Below, piece by piece: positions 49,599 through 62,200 of a stretch of 64,000 bases of DNA. The first letter of the stretch is position 1. Each line of letters opens with the position of its first letter. The stretch covers positions 1,334,501-1,398,500 of the forward strand of contig NC_089852.1 of assembly GCF_036373705.1 (NCBI RefSeq), in the 5' to 3' direction. The notes beneath the pieces were generated by a model, which worked only from the letters and a program-made list of their open reading frames with translations, did no database searches and had not been told where the DNA came from. Made by a program: the position numbers and the translations under genes. The DNA is from Amia ocellicauda (lineage: Eukaryota; Chordata; Actinopteri; Amiiformes; Amiidae).

Positions 49599-50876
49599 TA
49601 ATGATTATTATCAGTATTGCTTACATTTTGTGAAGCTTTCAGTTTAAATTCGAATCAGGCCGTACATGTATGCATTCTGATCAGGATCTACTGCTCTCTA
49701 ATCATTGAGAGTTTAAGCATCGTACTGCCATGATCTTCATCAGCTTGCCAAACACCCCTGGAAATGATGGTTACCAAATGTGTTTATTCAGTAATTAAAA
49801 CTTCATCATATTGGCATGTAGATCCAAACTAGCCTGAAAAACTTTGCTACAAGTAATAATCATCCAAATTCAAGGCAAGTTGCAGACAAGCTCAAATAAA
49901 AGCAAAAGCAGTCAGCACTTATTTACATAATCAAAACGAAAGCAACAGTAACAATGTAACGTGATAGGGGATTTTAGTTTTCACAACTGGTATTATTTAA
50001 GCAATTCTTAATTGAAATAATATTTTAATTATATTCTAAATAAACGGCTAACTGTAAACCTGATATAACATTATGATTGTGTAATATAATTATACAGTTC
50101 CATTAAAAAAACTTCACCATTACTTTAATTTCATGGCAGTTAAATTACTTAGTCCGATTAACACTCTTCTTCTATAACTCACTGCAGTCAGGGCAGGACA
50201 AGATGGCGGCCGCCCGACAGTAGGTCACGTAACGGGTTCCCTAGCAGAACATAAACTTAACATACAATAACACCCAGCCACGCACAGCCTCACCACGACG
50301 TCAATGACGTTGCGAGAACGTTTTTTTATTTGTTTTCAATGCTTCGGTTGTGAAATATGTTGTTGCGCTGGTTTTACTTGTTATAATATTTCGTAACGAA
50401 ATAAATACTAAAATACTAATTTACATATAATTCAGTTTGGTCTGACGTGCTAATGCGGCGGCGTTTTAGAGGCACAGAGACACTTCCCTACTCCCCTTAT
50501 TACAAATAAAATATTGTTAAAATTAACACTAAATGGCTTGTTACTTTATCTTAGCAAAAATATAGAATTGTATTTTAATTTTAAATGTTTCGGCTGCGAA
50601 AATTAACTTTTTATGTTTGCAAAAAATGTTTGCATATGTATTTCAAATGCTTCGGTTGCGAAAAATATGCAAGTGGTTGGTTTTACTTGACACAGCCGTA
50701 TTATAAAGGACTAATTTAATCAATGCATATAATTAAGTTTGGACTTGCGTCCTGGTGCGCATGCGAGGACCCCTGGTGGGGCTGAAAGTTGATCCGGATC
50801 ACATGGCAGTGTAAACGCAACACCACTGATGTTCCCATATTGATCCGCATCAGAAATGGCCGTGTAAATTTGCCTA
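49008..50876. mobile_element. Unclassified DNA transposon (1869 bp) inserted in the CAGT array
   Basis: Ends are inverted and imperfect: TAGGCGCATTTACACTGCCA on the left, TAGGCAAATTTACACGGCCA on the right (read on minus), continuing with TCTGATCC/TCTGATGC. Flanks GTGTCACAG and GTGTTACAG look like a 9-bp (or 8-bp) duplication within the repeat. The motif GGCAGTGTAAACGC or close variants recurs subterminally at about 49078, 49175 and 50805. The interior is AT-rich without a transposase, so it is non-autonomous. A hAT-type origin is possible from the target size, but the family is unknown to me. Confidence 0.75.
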
Positions 50877-53800
50877 GTGTTACAGTGTAACAGTGTCACA
50901 ACTGACAGTGTCACAGTATTTCAGTGTCAGTGTCTCAGTGTCACAGTATCTCAGTGTTACAGCTGACAGTATCTCAGTGTCAGTGTCTCAGTGTCTCAGT
51001 GTTACAGTGTCTCAGTATCTCAGTGTTACAGTGTCTCAGTGTCAGTGTCACAGTATTTCAGTGTCAGTGTCTCAGTGTCACAGTGTCTGTGTCAGTGTTA
51101 TAGTATCTCAGTGTTACAGTGTCACAGTATCTCAGTGTCAGTGTTATAGTATCTCAGTGTCACAGTATCTCAGTGTTACAGTGTCTCAGTGTCACAGTGT
51201 CAGTGTCTCAGTGTTTCAGTTGACAGTCTCAGTGTTACAGTGTCTCAGTGTCACAGTGTCAGTGTTATATCTCAGTGTTACAGTGTCACAGTGTCTCAGT
51301 GTCAGAGTTATATCTCAGTGTTACAGTGTCTCAGTATCACAGTATCTCAGTGTTACAGTGTCTCAGTGTCAGTGTTACAGTATTTCAGTGTAAGTGTCTC
51401 AGTGTCACAGTATCTCAGTGTCACAGTGTCTGTGTCAGTGTTATAGTATCTCAGTGTTACAGTGTCACAGTATCTCAGTGTCAGTGTTACAGTATCTCAG
51501 TGTCACAGTATCTCAGTGTTACAGTGTCTCAGTGTCACAGTGTCAGTGTTATATCTCAGTGTTACAGTGTCACAGTGTCTCAGTGTCAGTGTTATATCTC
51601 AGTGTTACAGTGTCTCAGTGTCACAGTATCTCAGTGTTACAGTGTCACAGTGTCTCAGTGTTACAGTGTCTCAGTGTTACAGTATCTCAGTGTTACAGTG
51701 TCACAGTGTCTCAGTGTTACAGTGTCTCAGTGTTACAGTGTCTCAGTGTCAGTGTTATATCTCAGTGTTACAGTGTCTCAGTGTCAGTGTTATATCTCAG
51801 TGTTACAGTGTCCCAGTATCACAGTATCTCAGTGTTACAGTGTCTCAGTGTTACAGTATCTCAGTGTCACAGTATCTCAGTGTTAGTTGACAGTATCTCA
51901 GTGTTAGTTGACAGTATCTCAGTGTCAGTGTCTCAGTGTTACAGTTGACAGTATCTCATTGTCAGTGTCTCAGTGTTACAGTGTCTCAGTGTCAGTGTTA
52001 TATCTCAGTGTTACAGTGTCTCAGTATCACAGTATCTCAGTGTTACAGTGTCTCAGTGTTACAGTATCTCAGTGTCACAGTATCTCAGTGTTAGTTGACA
52101 GTATCTCAGTGTTAGTTGACAGTATCTCAGTGTCAGTGTCTCAGTGTCAGTGTCACAGTGTCTCAGTATTACAATGTCAGTGTTATAGTATCTCAGTGTT
52201 ACAGTATCTCAGTGTCTCAGTGTCACAGTATCTCAGTGCTACAGTGTCAGTGTTATAGTATCTCAGTGTTACAGTGTCTCAGTGTTACAGTGTCAGTGAT
52301 ATAGTGTCTCAGTGTTTCAGTTGACAGTCTCAGTGTTACAGTGTCTCAGTGTCACAGTATCTCAGTGTTACAGTGTCAGTGTTATAGTATCTCAGTGTTA
52401 CAGTGTCTCAGTGTTACAGTGTCTCAGTGTTTCAGTTGACAGTCTCAGTGTTACAGTGTCTCAGTGTCACAGTGTCTCAGTGTCAGTGTTATATCTCAGT
52501 GTTAGTGTCTCAGTATCACAGTATCTCAGTATCACAGTATCTCAGTGTTACAGTGTCAGTGTTATAGTATCTCAGTGTTACAGTGTCTCAGTATCTCAGT
52601 GTCTCAGTGTTACAGTTGACAGAATCTCAGTGTCACAGTATCTCAGTGTTACAGTGTCTCAGTGTTACAGTGTCACAGTATCTCAGTGTCAGTGTCTCAG
52701 TGTTACAGTGTCTCAGTGTTACAGTATCTCAGTGTTACAGTATCTCAGTGTCTCTCAGTGTCACAGTATCTCAGTGTTACAGTTGACAGTATCTCAGTGT
52801 CAGTGTCTCAGTGTCTCAGTGTTACAGTGTCTCAGTATCACAGTATCTCAGTGTTACAGTGTCTCAGTGTCAGTGTTACAGTATCTCAGTGTCAGTGTCT
52901 CAGTGTCTGTGTCAGTGTTATAGTATCTCAGTGTTACAGTGTCACAGTATCTCAGTGTCAGTGTAATAGTATCTCAGTGTCACAGTATCTCAGTGTTACA
53001 GTGTCTCAGTGTTACAGTGTCTCAGTGTTACAGTTGACAGTGTCTCAGTGTCACATTTGACAGTGTTACAGTGTCTCAGTGTCACAGTGTCTCAGTGTTA
53101 CAGTGTCTCAGTACCAGTGTCACAGTATCTCAGTGTCAGTGTTATAGTATCTCAGTGTTACAGTGTCTCAGTCACAGTGTCTCAGTGTTTCAGTTGACAG
53201 TCTCAGTGTTACAGTGTCTCAGTGTTACAGGGTCTCAGTCACAGTGTCTCAGTGTTACAGTGTCTCAATGTTTCAGTTGACAGTCTCAGTGTTACAGTGT
53301 CTAAGTGTCACAGTATCTCAGTGTCAGTGTTATATCTCAGTGTTACAGTGTCTCAATATCACAGTATCTCAGTGTTACAGTGTCTCAGTGTCAGTGTTAT
53401 AGTATCTCAGTGTCACAGTATCTCAGTGTCACAGTATCTCAGTGTCTCAGTGTCTGTGTCAGTGTTATAGTATCTCAGTGTTACAGTGTCACAGTATCTC
53501 AGTGTCAGTGTTATAGTATCTCAGTGTCACAGTATCTCAGTGTTACAGTGTCACAGTATCTCAGTGTCTCAGTGTTACAGTTGACAGTGTTACAGTGTCT
53601 CAGTGTCACAGTTGACAGTATCTTAGTGTCTCATTATCTCAGTATCTCAGTGTTACAGTGTCTCAGTGTCACAGTGTCTCAGTGTTACAGTGTCTCAGTA
53701 CCAGTGTTACAGTGTCACAGTATCTCAGTGTCAGTGTTACAGTGTCGCAGTGTTACAGGGTCTCAGTCACAGTGTCTCAGTGTTAGTGTCTCAGTGTTTC

Positions 53801-56800
53801 AGTTGACAGTCTCAGTGTTACAGTGTCTCAATATCACAGTATCTCAGTGTTACAGAGTCTCAGTCACAGTGTCTCAGTGTCAGTGTTACAGTATCTCAGT
53901 GTCACAGTATCTCAGTGTTACAGTGTCTCAGTGTTTCAGTTGACAGTCTCAGTGTTACAGTGTCTCAGTGTTACAGTATCTCAGTGTTACAGTATCTCAG
54001 TGTCTCTCAGTGTCACAGTATCTCAGTGTTAGCTGACAGTATCTCAGTGTCAGTGTCTCAGTGTCACAGTGTCTCAGTATTACAATGTCAGTGTTATAGT
54101 ATCTCAGTGTTACAGTGTCTCAGTATCACAGTATCTCAGTGTCACAGTATCTCAGTATCTCAGTGTCAGTGTCTCAGTGTCACAGTATCTCAGTGTTACA
54201 GTGTCAGTGTTATAGTATCTCAGTGTTACAGTGTCAATGTTATAGTGTCTCAGTGTTTCAGTTGACAGTCTCAGTGTTACAGTGTCTCAGTGTCAGTGTT
54301 ATATCTCAGTGTTACAGTGTCTCAGTATCACAGTATCTCAGTATCACAGTATCTCAGTGTTACAGTGTCTCAGTGTTACAGTGTCACAGTATCTCAGTGT
54401 TACAGTGTCTCAGTGTTACAGTGTCACAGTGTTACAGTATCTCAGTGTCACAGTATCTCAGTGTTACAGTTGACAGAATCTCAGTGTCACAGTATCTCAG
54501 TGTCAGTGTCTCAGTGTCTCAGTGTTACAGTGTCTCAGTATCACAGTATCTCAGTGTTACAGTGTCTCAGTATCTCAGTGTCTCAGTGTCACAGTATGTC
54601 AGTGTCACAGTGTCTGTGTCAGTGTTATAGTATCTCAGTGTTACAATGTCACAGTATCTCAGTGTCAGTGTTATAATATCTCAGTGTTACAGTGTCACAG
54701 TATCTCAGTGTCAGTGTTATAGTATCTCAGTGTCACAGTATCTCAGTGTCACAGTATCTCAGTGTTACAGTGTCTCAGTGTTAGTGTCACAGTATCTCAG
54801 TGTTACAGTGTCTCAGTGTTACAGTGTCACAGTGTTACAGTATCTCAGTGTCACAGTATCTCAGTGTTACAGTTGACAGAATCTCAGTGTCACAGTATCT
54901 CAGTGTCAGTGTCTCAGTGTCTCAGTGTTACAGTTGACAGAATCTCAGTGTCACAGTATCTCAGTGTCAGTGTCTCAGTGTCTCAGTGTTACAGTGTCTC
55001 AGTATCACAGTATCTCAGTGTTACAGTGTCTCAGTATCTCAGTGTCTCAGTGTCACAGTATGTCAGTGTCACAGTGTCTGTGTCAGTGTTATAGTATCTC
55101 AGTGTTACAATGTCACAGTATCTCAGTGTCAGTGTTATAATATCTCAGTGTTACAGTGTCACAGTATCTCATTGTCAGTGTTATAGTATCTCAGTGTCAC
55201 AGTATCTCAGTGTTACAGTGTCTCAGTGTTACAGTGTCACAGTATCTCAGTGTTACAGTGTCTCAGTGTTACAGTGTTACAGTATCTCAGTGTCACAGTA
55301 TCTCAGTGTTACAGTTGACAGAATCTCAGTGTCACAGTATCTCAGTGTCAGTGTCTCAGTGTTACAGTGTCTCAGTATCACAGTATCTCAGTGTTACAGT
55401 GTCTCAGTGTCAGTGTTACAGTATTTCAGTGTCAGTGTCTCAGTGTCACAGTATGTCAGTGTCACAGTGTCTGTGTCAGTGTTATAGTATCTCAGTGTTA
55501 CAATGTCACAGTATCTCAGTGTCAGTGTTATAGTATCTCAGTGTTACAGTGTCACATTATCTCAGTGTCAGTGTTATAGTATCTCAGTGTCAGTGTCACG
55601 GTATCTCAGTGTCAGTGTTATAGTATCTCAGTGTCACAGTATCTCAGTGTTACAGTGTCACAGTATCTCAGTGTTACAGTGTCTCAGTGTTACAGTTGAC
55701 AGTGTCTCAGTGTCACAGTTGACAGTGTTACAGTGTCTCAGTGTCACAGTTGACAGTATCTTAGTGTCTCATAATCTCAGTATATCAGTGTTACAGTGTC
55801 TCAGTATCACAGTATCTCAGAGTTACAGTGTCTCAGTGTCAGTGTTACAGTATCTCAGTGTCACTGTCTCAGTGTCACAGGATCTCAGTGTCACAGTGTC
55901 TGTGTAAGTGTTATAGTATCTCAGTGTTACAGTTGACAGAATCTCAGTGTCACAGTATCTCAGTGTTACAGTGTCTCAGTGTTACAGTATCACAGTATCT
56001 CAGTGTTACAGTGTCTCAGTGTTACAGTGTCACAGTATCTCAGTGTCAGTGTCTCAGTGTTACAGTGTCTCAGTGTTACAGTATCTCAGTGTTACAGTAT
56101 CTCAGTGTCACAGTATCTCAGTGTTACAGTTGACAGAATCTCAGTGTCACAGTATCTCAGTGTTACAGTATCTCAGTGTTACAGTGTCTCAGTGTCAGTG
56201 TTACAGTATTTCAGTGTCAGTGTCTCAGTGTCACAGTATGTCAGTGTCACAGTGTCTGTGTCAGTGTTATAGTATCTCAGTGTTACAATGTCACAGTATC
56301 TCAGTGTCAGTGTTATAATATCTCAGTGTTACAGTGTCACAGTATCTCAGTGTCAGTGTTATAGTATCTCAGTGTCACAGTATCTCAGTGTTACAGAATC
56401 TCAGTGTCACAGTATCTCAGTGTTACAGTTGACAGAATCTCAGTGTCACAGTATCTCAGTGTCAGTGTCTCAGTGTTACAGTGTCTCAGTATCACAGTAT
56501 CTCAGTGTTACAGTGTCTCAGTGTCAGTGTTACAGTATTTCAGTGTCAGTGTCTCAGTGTCACAGTATGTCAGTATCACAGTGTCTGTGTCAGTGTTATA
56601 GTATCTCAGTGTTACAATGTCACAGTATCTCAGTGTCAGTGTTATAGTATCTCAGTGTTACAGTGTCACATTATCTCAGTGTCAGTGTTATAGTATCTCA
56701 GTGTGACAGTATCTCAGTGTTACAGTGTCACAGTATCTCAGTGTTACAGTGTCTCAGTGTTACAGTTGACAGTGTCTCAGTGTCACAGTTGACAGTGTTA

Positions 56801-59015
56801 CAGTGTCTCAGTGTCACAGTTGACAGTATCTTAGTGTCTCATAATCTCAGTATATCAGTGTTACAGTGTCTCAGTGTCACATTATCTCAGTGTTACAGTG
56901 TCTCAGTCACAGTGTCTCAGTGTCACACTATCTCAGTGTTACAGTGTCTCAGTATCAGTGTTACAGTATCTCAGTGTTACAGAGTCACAGTATCTCAGTG
57001 TCAGTGTTATAGTATCTCAGTGTTACAGTGTCTCAGTGTTTCAGTTGACAGTCTCAGTGTTACAGTGTCGCAGTGTTACAGGGTCTCAGTCACAGTGTCT
57101 CAGTGATACAGTGTCTCAGTGTTTCAGTTGACAGTCTCAGTGTTACAGTGTCTAAGTGTCACAGTATCTCAGTGTCAGTGTTATATCTCAGTGTTACAGT
57201 GTCTCAGTATCACAGTATCTCAGTGTCACAGTATCTCAGTGTTACAGTGTCTCAGTGTTTCAGTTGACAGTCTCAGTGTTACAGTGTCTCAGTGTTACAG
57301 AGTCTCAGTCACAGTGTCTCAGTGTTACAGTGTCTCAGTGTCAGTGTTACAGTATCTCAGTGTTACAGTGTCTCAGTCACAGTGTCTCAGTGTTACAGTG
57401 TCAGTGTTATAGTATCTCAGTGTTACAGTGTCTCAGTGTTTCAGTTGACAGTCTCAGTGTTACAGTGTCTCAGTGTTACAGTGTCTCAGTGTCACAGTGT
57501 CAGTGTTATATCTCAGTGTTACAGTGTCTCAGTGTTACAGTATCTCAGTGTCTCTCAGTGTCACAGTATCTCAGTGTTAGTTGACAGTATCTCAGTGTCA
57601 GTGTCTCAGTGTCACAGTGTCTCAGTATTACAATGTCAGTGTTATAGTATCTCAGTGTTACAGTGTCTCAGTATCACAGTATCTCAGTGTCAGTGTCTCA
57701 CTGTCACAGTATCTCAGTGTTACAGTGTCAGTGTTATAGTATCTCAGAGTTACAGTGTCTCAGTGTTACAGTGTCTCAGTGTCACAGTGTCTCAGTGTCA
57801 CAGTGTCTCAGTGTCAGTGTTATATCTCAGTGTTACAGTGTCTCAGTATCTCAGTATCTCAGTGTTACAGTGTCAGTGTTAAAGTATCTCAGTGTTACAG
57901 TGTCTCAGTATCTCAGTGTCTCAGTGTTACAGTGTCTCAGTATCACATATCTCAGTGTTACAGTGTCTCAGTGTCAGTGTTACAGTATTTCAGTGTCAGT
58001 GTCTCAGTGTCACAGTATCTCAGTGTCACAGTGTCTGTGTCAGTGTTATAGTATCTCAGTGTTACAGTGTCACAGTATCTCAGTGTCAGTGTTATAGTAT
58101 CTCAGTGTCACAGTATCTCAGTGTTACAGTGTCACAGTATCTCAGTGTTACAGTGTCTCAGTCTCACAGTTGACAGTATCTTAGTGTCTCATTATCTCAG
58201 TATCTCAGTGTTACAGTGTCTCAGTGTCACAGTGTCTCAGTGTTACAGTGTCTCAGTACCAGTGTTACAGTATCTCAGTGTTACAGTGTCACAGTATCTC
58301 AGTGTCAGTGTTATAGTATCTCAGTGTTACAGTTTCTCAGTAACAGTGTCTCAGTGTTTCAGTTGACAGTCTCAGTATTACAGTGTCTCAGTGTTACAGT
58401 GTCTCAGTGTCACAGTGTCAGTGTTATATCTCAGTGTTACAGTGTCTCAGTGTTACAGTATCTCAGTGTTACAGTATCTCAGTGTCTCTCAGTGTCACAG
58501 TATCTCAGTGTTAGTTGACAGTATCTCAGTGTCAGTGTCTCAGTGTCACAGTGTCTCAGTATTACAATGTCTGTGTTATAGTATCTCAGTGTTACAGTGT
58601 CTCAGTATCACAGTATCTCAGTGTCAGTGTCTCACTGTCACAGTATCTCAGTGTTACAGTGTCAGTGTTATAGTATCTCAGAGTTACAGTGTCTCAGTGT
58701 TACAGTGTCTCAGTGTCACAGTGTCTCAGTGTCAGTGTTATATCTCAGTGTGACAGTGTCTCAGTATCACAGTATCTCAGTGTTACAATGTCAGTGTTAA
58801 AGTATCTCAGTGTTACAGTGTCTCAGTATCTCAGTGTCTCAGTGTTACAGTGTCTCAGTGTTTCAGTTGACAGTCTCAGTGTTACAGTGTCTCAGTGTTA
58901 CAGTGTCTCAGTGATACAGTGTCTCAGTTGACAGTCTCAGTGTTACAGTATCTTAGTGTTAGTGTCTCAGTGTTATAGTTGACAGTACCTCAGTGTCTCA
59001 TTATCTAATTTCAGT
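50877..59015 (+). repeat. Giant CAGT-headed degenerate array, proximal domain
   Basis: Over 8 kb built almost wholly from octamers CAGTGTCT, CAGTGTTA, CAGTGTCA, CAGTATCT and CAGTATCA, with shorter CAGTGT and CAGTTGA units mixed in. Longer modules recur; for example ACAGTATGTC followed by AGTGTCACAGTGTCTGTGTC occurs at 54591, 55055, 55448, 56233 and (variant) 56562. There is almost no CpG. Forward frames stay open for hundreds of codons because octamers cycle the frame every three units; they are not genes. The array begins left of the embedded transposon at about 48973. Confidence 0.97.
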
Positions 59016-59255
59016 GACTCTGTGTCTCATTTCAGCGTCTCAGTGCCTCAGTCTCTCTCAGTGTCTCAAGTATCTCTCAGTGACACTCAGTGACTCTCAG
59101 TGTCACTCAGTGTCTCAGTGTCTCTGTGTCTTAGTGTCTCTGTGTCTGTCGGTATATCTGGCTATATATCTATCAGTATTCCACCTTGTCCCACCAGATA
59201 TACAGACAGAAAACAGTGGATGTTTTCTCAAGTGACTCAAGTGTATTCCAGTGTC
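59016..59255. other. Non-array island separating two array domains
   Basis: CTCAGTG units fade into CTCT-rich and then unique sequence (about 59140-59240, e.g. CCACCTTGTCCCACCAGATA) before the array resumes. I see no exon in it: no frame is flanked by convincing splice sites. Confidence 0.7.
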
Positions 59256-62200
59256 ACAGTGTCTCACTAAGTGTCTCAGTGTTACAGTGTCTCAGTGTTA
59301 TAATATTTCAGTGTTACAGTGTCTCAGTCTCAGTGTCACAGTATCTCAGTGTTACAGTTGACAGTATCTCAGTGTCACAGTATCTCAGTGTCAGTGTCTC
59401 AGTGTTACAGTGTCTCAGTATCACAGTATCTCAGTGTTACAGTGTCTCAGTGTCAGTGTTACAGTTGACAGTATCTCAGTGTCAGTGTCTCAGTGTTACA
59501 GTGTCTCAGTGTTACAGTATCTCAGTGTTACAGTGTCACAGTATCTCAGTGTTACAGTGTCACAGTGTCTCAGTATCTCAGTGTTACAGTGTCACAGTAT
59601 CTCAGTGTCAGTGTCTCAGTGTCACAGAATCTCAGTGTCTCAGTGTCAGTGTCTCAGTGTTAGTGTCACAGTATCTCAGTGTCAGTGTCTCAGTGTTACA
59701 GTGTCTCAGTGTTAGTGTCACAGTATTTCAGTGTTACAGTGTCTCCGTGTCACAGCATCTCAGTGTCAGTGTCTCAGTGTTACAGTGTCTCAGTGTTACA
59801 GTGTCTCAGTGTCAGTGTCACAGTATTTCAGTGTTACAGTGTCTCCGTGTTACAGTATCTCAGTGTTACAGTTGACAGTATCTCAGTGTCACAGTATCTC
59901 AGTGTTACAGTTGACAGTATCTCAGTGTTACAGTAGACAGTATCTCAGTGTCACAGTATCTCAGTGTCAGTGTCTCCGTGTTACAGTATCTCAGTGTTTT
60001 TCAGTGTCACAGTATCTCAGTGTTACAGTTGACAGTATCTCAGTGTCAGTGTCTCAGTGTTACAGTGTCTCAGTGTTACAGTATCTCAGTGTCTCTCAGT
60101 GTCACAGTATCTCAGTGTTACAGTGTCACAGTATCTCAGTGTTACAGTGTCACAGTGTCTCAGTATCTCAGTGTTACAGTATCACAGTATCTCAGTGTCA
60201 GTGTCTCAGTGTCACAGTATCTCAGTGTCAGTGTCTCAGTGTTACAGTGTCTCGGTGTTACAGTATCTCAGTGTCTCAGTGTCACAGTGTCTCAGTGTCA
60301 GTGTTATATCTCAGTGTTACAGTGTCTCAGTATCACAGTATCTCAGTGTTACAGTGTCAGTGTTATAGTATCTCAGTGTTACAGTGTCTCAGTATCTCAG
60401 TGTCTCAGTGCTACAGTGTCTCAGCGTTTCAGTTGACAGTCTCAGTGTTACAGTATCTCAGTGTCAGTGTCTCAGTGTCAGTGTCTCAGTGTTACACTTG
60501 ACAGTATCTCAGTGTCACAGTATCTCAGTGTCACAGTGTCTCAGTGTTACAGTTGACAGTATCTCAGTGTCAGTGTTACACTATTTCAGTGTTACAGTGT
60601 CATAGTATCTCAGTGTTACAGTATCTCAGTGTCACAGTATCTCAGTGTTACAGTTGACAGTATCTCAGTGTCAGTGTCTCAGTGTTACAGTGTCTCAGTG
60701 TTACCGAATCTCAGGGTTACAGTGTCACAGTGTCTCAGTGTCAGTGTTACAGTATTTCACTGTTACAGTGTCATAGTATCTCAGTGTCACAGTATCTCAG
60801 TGTAACAGTTGACAGTATCTCAGTGTCAGTGTCTCAGTGTTACAGTGTCTCAGTGTTACAGTGTCTCAGTGCCAGTGTCACAGTATTTCAGTGTTACAGT
60901 GTCTCCGTGTTACAGTATCTCAGTGTTTCTCAGTGTCACAGTATCTCAGTGTTACAGTTGACAGTATCTCAGTGTCACAGTATCTCAGTGTCAGTGTTAC
61001 AGTATTTCAGTGTTACAGAGTCATAGTATCTCAGTGTTACAGTATCTCAGTGTCACAGTATCTCAGTGTTACAGTATCTCAGTGTTACAGTTGACAGTAT
61101 CTCAGTGTCACAGTATCTCAGTGTTACAATTGACAGTATCTCAGTGTCACAGTATCTCAGTGTCAGTGTTACAGTATTTCAGTGTTACAGTGTCATAGTA
61201 TCTCAGTGTTACAGTTGACAGTATCTCAGTGTCAGTGTCTCAGTGTTACAGTGTCTCAGTGTTACCGAATCTCAGTGTTACACTGTCACAGTGTATCAGT
61301 GTCAGTGTTACAGTATTTCAGTGTTACAGTGTCATAGTATCTCAGTGTTACAGTATCTCAGTGTCACAGAATCTCAGTGTAACAGTTGACAGTATCTCAG
61401 TGTCACAGTATCTCAGTGTCAGTGTCTCAGTGTTACAGTGTCTCAGTGTTACAGTGTCTCAGTGTCAGTGTCACAGTATTTCAGTGTTACAGTGTCTCCG
61501 TGTTACAGTATCTCAGTGTTACAGTTGACAGTATCTCAGTGTCACAGTATCTCAGTGTTACAGTTGACAGTATCTCAGTGTTACAGTAGACAGTATCTCA
61601 GTGTCACAGTATCTCAGTGTCAGTGTCTCCGTGTTACAGTATCTCAGTGTTTTTCAGTGTCACAGTATCTCAGTGTTACAGTTGACAGTATCTCAGTGTC
61701 AGTGTCTCAGTGTTACAGTGTCTCAGTGTTACAGTATCTCAGTGTCTCTCAGTGTCACAGTATCTCAGTGTTACAGTGTCACAGTATCTCAGTGTTACAG
61801 TGTCAGTGTCTCAGTGTTACAGTGTCTCAGTGTTACAGTATCTCAGTGTCTCTCAGTGTCACAGTATCTCAGTGTTACAGTGTCACAGTATCTCAGTGTT
61901 ACAGTGTCACAGTGTCTCAGTATCTCAGTGTTACAGTATCACAGTATCTCAGTGTCAGTGTCTCAGTGTCACAGTATCTCAGTGTCAGTGTCTCAGTGTT
62001 ACAGTGTCTCGGTGTTACAGTATCTCAGTGTCTCAGTGTCACAGTGTCTCAGTGTCAGTGTTATATCTCAGTGTTACAGTGTCTCAGTATCTCAGTGTCT
62101 CAGTGCTACAGTGTCTCAGCGTTTCAGTTGACAGTCTCAGTGTTACAGTATCTCAGTGTCAGTGTCTCAGTGTCAGTGTCTCAGTGTTACACTTGACAGT

